Assembly (NCBI RefSeq): GCF_963576615.1
Contig: NC_088714.1
Span: forward strand, 1,054,001 to 1,118,000
Origin: Watersipora subatra
Taxonomy: Eukaryota > Bryozoa > Gymnolaemata > Cheilostomatida > Watersiporidae
Reading direction: 5' to 3'
Length of the DNA stretch: 64,000 bases
Part shown: positions 61,530 to 64,000 of the stretch, one piece after another
Numbering within the stretch: the stretch's first letter is position 1
Layout of the letters: each line of letters begins with the position of its first letter
Translations under genes and position numbers: made by a program
The notes under the pieces: generated by a model
What the model was told of the DNA's origin: nothing
Database searches by the model: none
What the model saw: the letters and a program-made list of their open reading frames with translations, nothing else

Positions 61530-61740
61530 TGCAGCTGGATATTTGAGAGGCTGGTTACCAGAGACCAGATGGAGTTTTGAGATCAAGGAGTTTTAGTGGC
61601 CTGACAGAACGCATGGAGCATATAGAGCCTGCGCATGTAAAGTTTTTATGACATCAGCCAAAAATGTGGAAATTAATAACGTTTACATCGACAGACTGAC
61701 GGACATGCATACAATGACAAAATGGGTTTTATTAAAATAG
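61530..61740 (+). repeat. Dispersed repeat, copy 2
   Basis: Diverged partner of 59620-59790, with GAGAGGCTGGTTACCAGAG and CAAAAATGTGGAAATTAAT. It ends about 15 bp before the 15-bp array. Confidence 0.55.
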
Positions 61741-61750
61741 ATATTTACAG

Positions 61751-64000
61751 TGGAGCTATTTGTAGGAGAGCTGTGTGATGAAGAGCTATTTGTAGGAGAG
61801 CTGTGTGATGAAGAGCTATATGTAGGAGAGCTGTGTGATGAAGAGCTATATTTAGGAGAGCTATATGTAGGAGAGCTATATGTAGGAGAGCTATATGTAG
61901 GAGAGCTATTTGTAGGAGAGCTATATGTAGGAGAGCTGTGTGATGAAGAGCTATATATAGGAGAGCTGTGTGATGAAGAGCTATTTGTAGGAGAGCTATT
62001 TGTAGGAGAGCTATTTGTAGGAGAGCTATTTGTAGGAGAGCTATTTGTAGGAGAGCTGTGTGATGAAGAGCTATTTGTAGGAGAGCTATATGTAGGAGAG
62101 CTGTGTGATGAAGAGCTATATATAGGAGAGCTATATGTAGGAGAGCTGTGTGATGAAGAGCTATATGTAGGAGAGCTGTGTGATGGAGAGCTATATGTAG
62201 GAGAGCTATATGTAGGAGAGCTGTGTGATGGAGAGCTATTTGTAGGAGAGCTGTGTGATGAAGAGCTATATGTAGGAGAGCTGTGTGATGAAGAGCTATA
62301 TTTAGGAGAGCTATATGTAGGAGAGCTATATGTAGGAGAGCTATATGTAGGAGAGCTATTTGTAGGAGAGCTATATGTAGGAGAGCTGTGTGATGAAGAG
62401 CTATATGTAGGAGAGCTATATGTAGGAGAGCTATATGTAGGAGAGCTATATGTAGGAGAGCTATTTGTAGGAGAGCTATATGTAGGAGAGCTATATGTAG
62501 GAGAGCTATTTGTAGGAGAGCTATATGTAGGAGAGCTGTGTGATGAAGAGCTATATATAGGAGAGCTGTGTGATGAAGAGCTATTTGTAGGAGAGCTATT
62601 TGTAGGAGAGCTATTTGTAGGAAAGCTATTTGTAGGAGAGCTGTGTGATGAAGAGCTATTTGTAGGAGAGCTATATGTAGGAGAGCTGTGTGATGAAGAG
62701 CTATATATAGGAGAGCTATATGTAGGAGAGCTGTGTGATGAAGAGCTATATGTAGGAGAGCTGTGTGATGGAGAGCTATATGTAGGAGAGCTATATGTAG
62801 GAGAGCTGTGTGATGGAGAGCTATATGTAGGAGAGCTGTGTGATGAAGAGCTATATGTAGGAGAGCTGTGTGATGAAGAGCTATTTGTAGGAGAACTGTG
62901 TGATGAAGAGCTATATGTAGGAGAGCTGTGTGATGAAGAGCTATATGTAGGAGAACTGTGTGATGAAGAGCTATTTGTAGGAGAGCTGTGTGATGAAGAG
63001 CTATTTGTAGGAGAGCTGTGTGATGAAGAGCTATATGTAGGAGAGCTGTGTGATGAAGAGCTATTTGTAGGAGAGCTGTGTGATGAAGAGCTATTTGTAG
63101 GAGAGCTATATGTAAGAGAGCTGTGTGATGAAGAGCTATATGTAGGAGAGCTATATATAGGAGAACTGTGTGATGAAGAGCTATTTGTAGGAGAGCTGTG
63201 TGATGAAGAGCTATATGTAGGAAAGCTATATGTAGGAGAGCTGTGTGATGAAGAGCTATATGTAGGAGAGCTGTGTGATGGAGAGCTATATGTAGGAGAG
63301 CTATATGTAGGAGAGCTGTGTGATGGAGAGCTATATGTAGGAGAGCTATATGTAGGAGAGCTGTGTGATGGAGAGCTATATGTAGGAGAGCTATATGTAG
63401 GAGAGCTGTGTGATGAAGAGCTATATGTAGGAGAGCTGTGTGATGAAGAGCTATATGTAGGAGAACTGTGTGATGAAGAGCTATTTGTAGGAGAGCTGTG
63501 TGATGAAGAGCTATATGTAGGAGAGCTGTGTGATGAAGAGCTATTTGTAGGAGAGCTGTGTGATGAAGAGCTATATGTAGGAGAACTGTGTGATGAAGAG
63601 CTATTTGTAGGAGAGCTGTGTGATGAAGAGCTATTTGTAGGAGAGCTGTGTGATGAAGAGCTATTTGTAGGAGAACTGTGTGATGAAGAGCTATATGTAG
63701 GAGAGCTATATGTAGGAGAGCTATATGTAGGAGAGCTGTGTGATGAAGAGCTATATTTAGGAGAACTGTGTGATGAAGAGCTATATGTAGGAGAGCTGTG
63801 TGATGAAGAGCTATTTGTAGGAGAGCTGTGTGATGAAGAGCTATTTGTAGGAGAGCTGTGTGATGAAGAGCTATATGTAGGAGAGCTATATGTAGGAGAG
63901 CTGTGTGATGAAGAGCTATATGTAGGAGAGCTGTGTGATGAAGAGCTATATGTAGGAGAACTGTGTGATGAAGAGCTATTTGTAGGAGAGCTATATGTAG
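61751..64000 (+). repeat. 15-bp array, about 150 units, perfect register, open in the BRF1 phase
   Basis: Two alternating 15-mers, CTATATGTAGGAGAG and CTGTGTGATGAAGAG, fill the last 2.2 kb without a single insertion or deletion and run off the window. Blocks of about 600 bp recur (61921 onward matches 62521 onward). On the plus strand the frame starting at 61756 has no stop and reads LYVGE and LCDEE pentads. Most variants keep residue type (Tyr/Phe, Val/Ile/Leu, GAG/GAA). TTTACAG at 61744-61750 could be a splice acceptor whose phase fits BRF1 exon 10. I favour an intronic minisatellite, because BRF1 relatives have no such repeat and two minus frames are open too, but a coding role is not excluded. 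Confidence 0.9.

Overview
The window is nuclear DNA from an invertebrate animal, most likely a spiralian (lophotrochozoan), although no marker here fixes the phylum. The evidence is intron-rich genes with GT-AG introns and conserved exon phases, animal housekeeping proteins, a Ty3/gypsy fossil, tRNA-derived SINE-like repeats, several MITE families and very many minisatellites. It is AT-rich. All exon models were read by eye from conserved protein blocks plus matching splice phase.

Layout. 1-4.6 kb: a decayed Ty3/gypsy retroelement with its 3' LTR. 5.6-7.8 kb (minus): POLR1H/RPA12, the small zinc-ribbon subunit of RNA polymerase I, in 3 exons. 7.8-11.6 kb: intergenic, with a 380-bp pyrimidine tract. 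11.67-35.27 kb (minus): a 15-exon gene for a 711-aa HEAT-repeat protein that I can read from start to stop but cannot name. 35.85-40.62 kb (minus): MGME1, the mitochondrial genome maintenance exonuclease, in 5 exons including a good mitochondrial presequence. 40.6-53.1 kb: intergenic, with MITEs, SINE-like repeats and a small old LTR element. 53.16 kb to beyond the right edge (plus): BRF1, the TFIIIB subunit of RNA polymerase III. Ten exons are readable and the gene continues out of the window.

The four genes do not form a pathway. POLR1H and BRF1 serve RNA polymerases I and III, MGME1 serves mtDNA, and the HEAT protein is an uncharacterised scaffold. Most of the DNA is introns. Most of the long introns carry a private minisatellite (14-, 24-, 27-, 31-, 34-, 36- or 47-bp units), a MITE, or both nested.

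The most interesting points are: (a) a 15-bp array of about 150 units with no indel at the right edge, open in the BRF1 reading phase and preceded by a possible splice acceptor; (b) a TTAA-flanked MITE family with one copy caught inside a minisatellite, so its empty site is known; (c) a higher-order repeat in the 47-bp array; (d) the unnamed HEAT-repeat gene.
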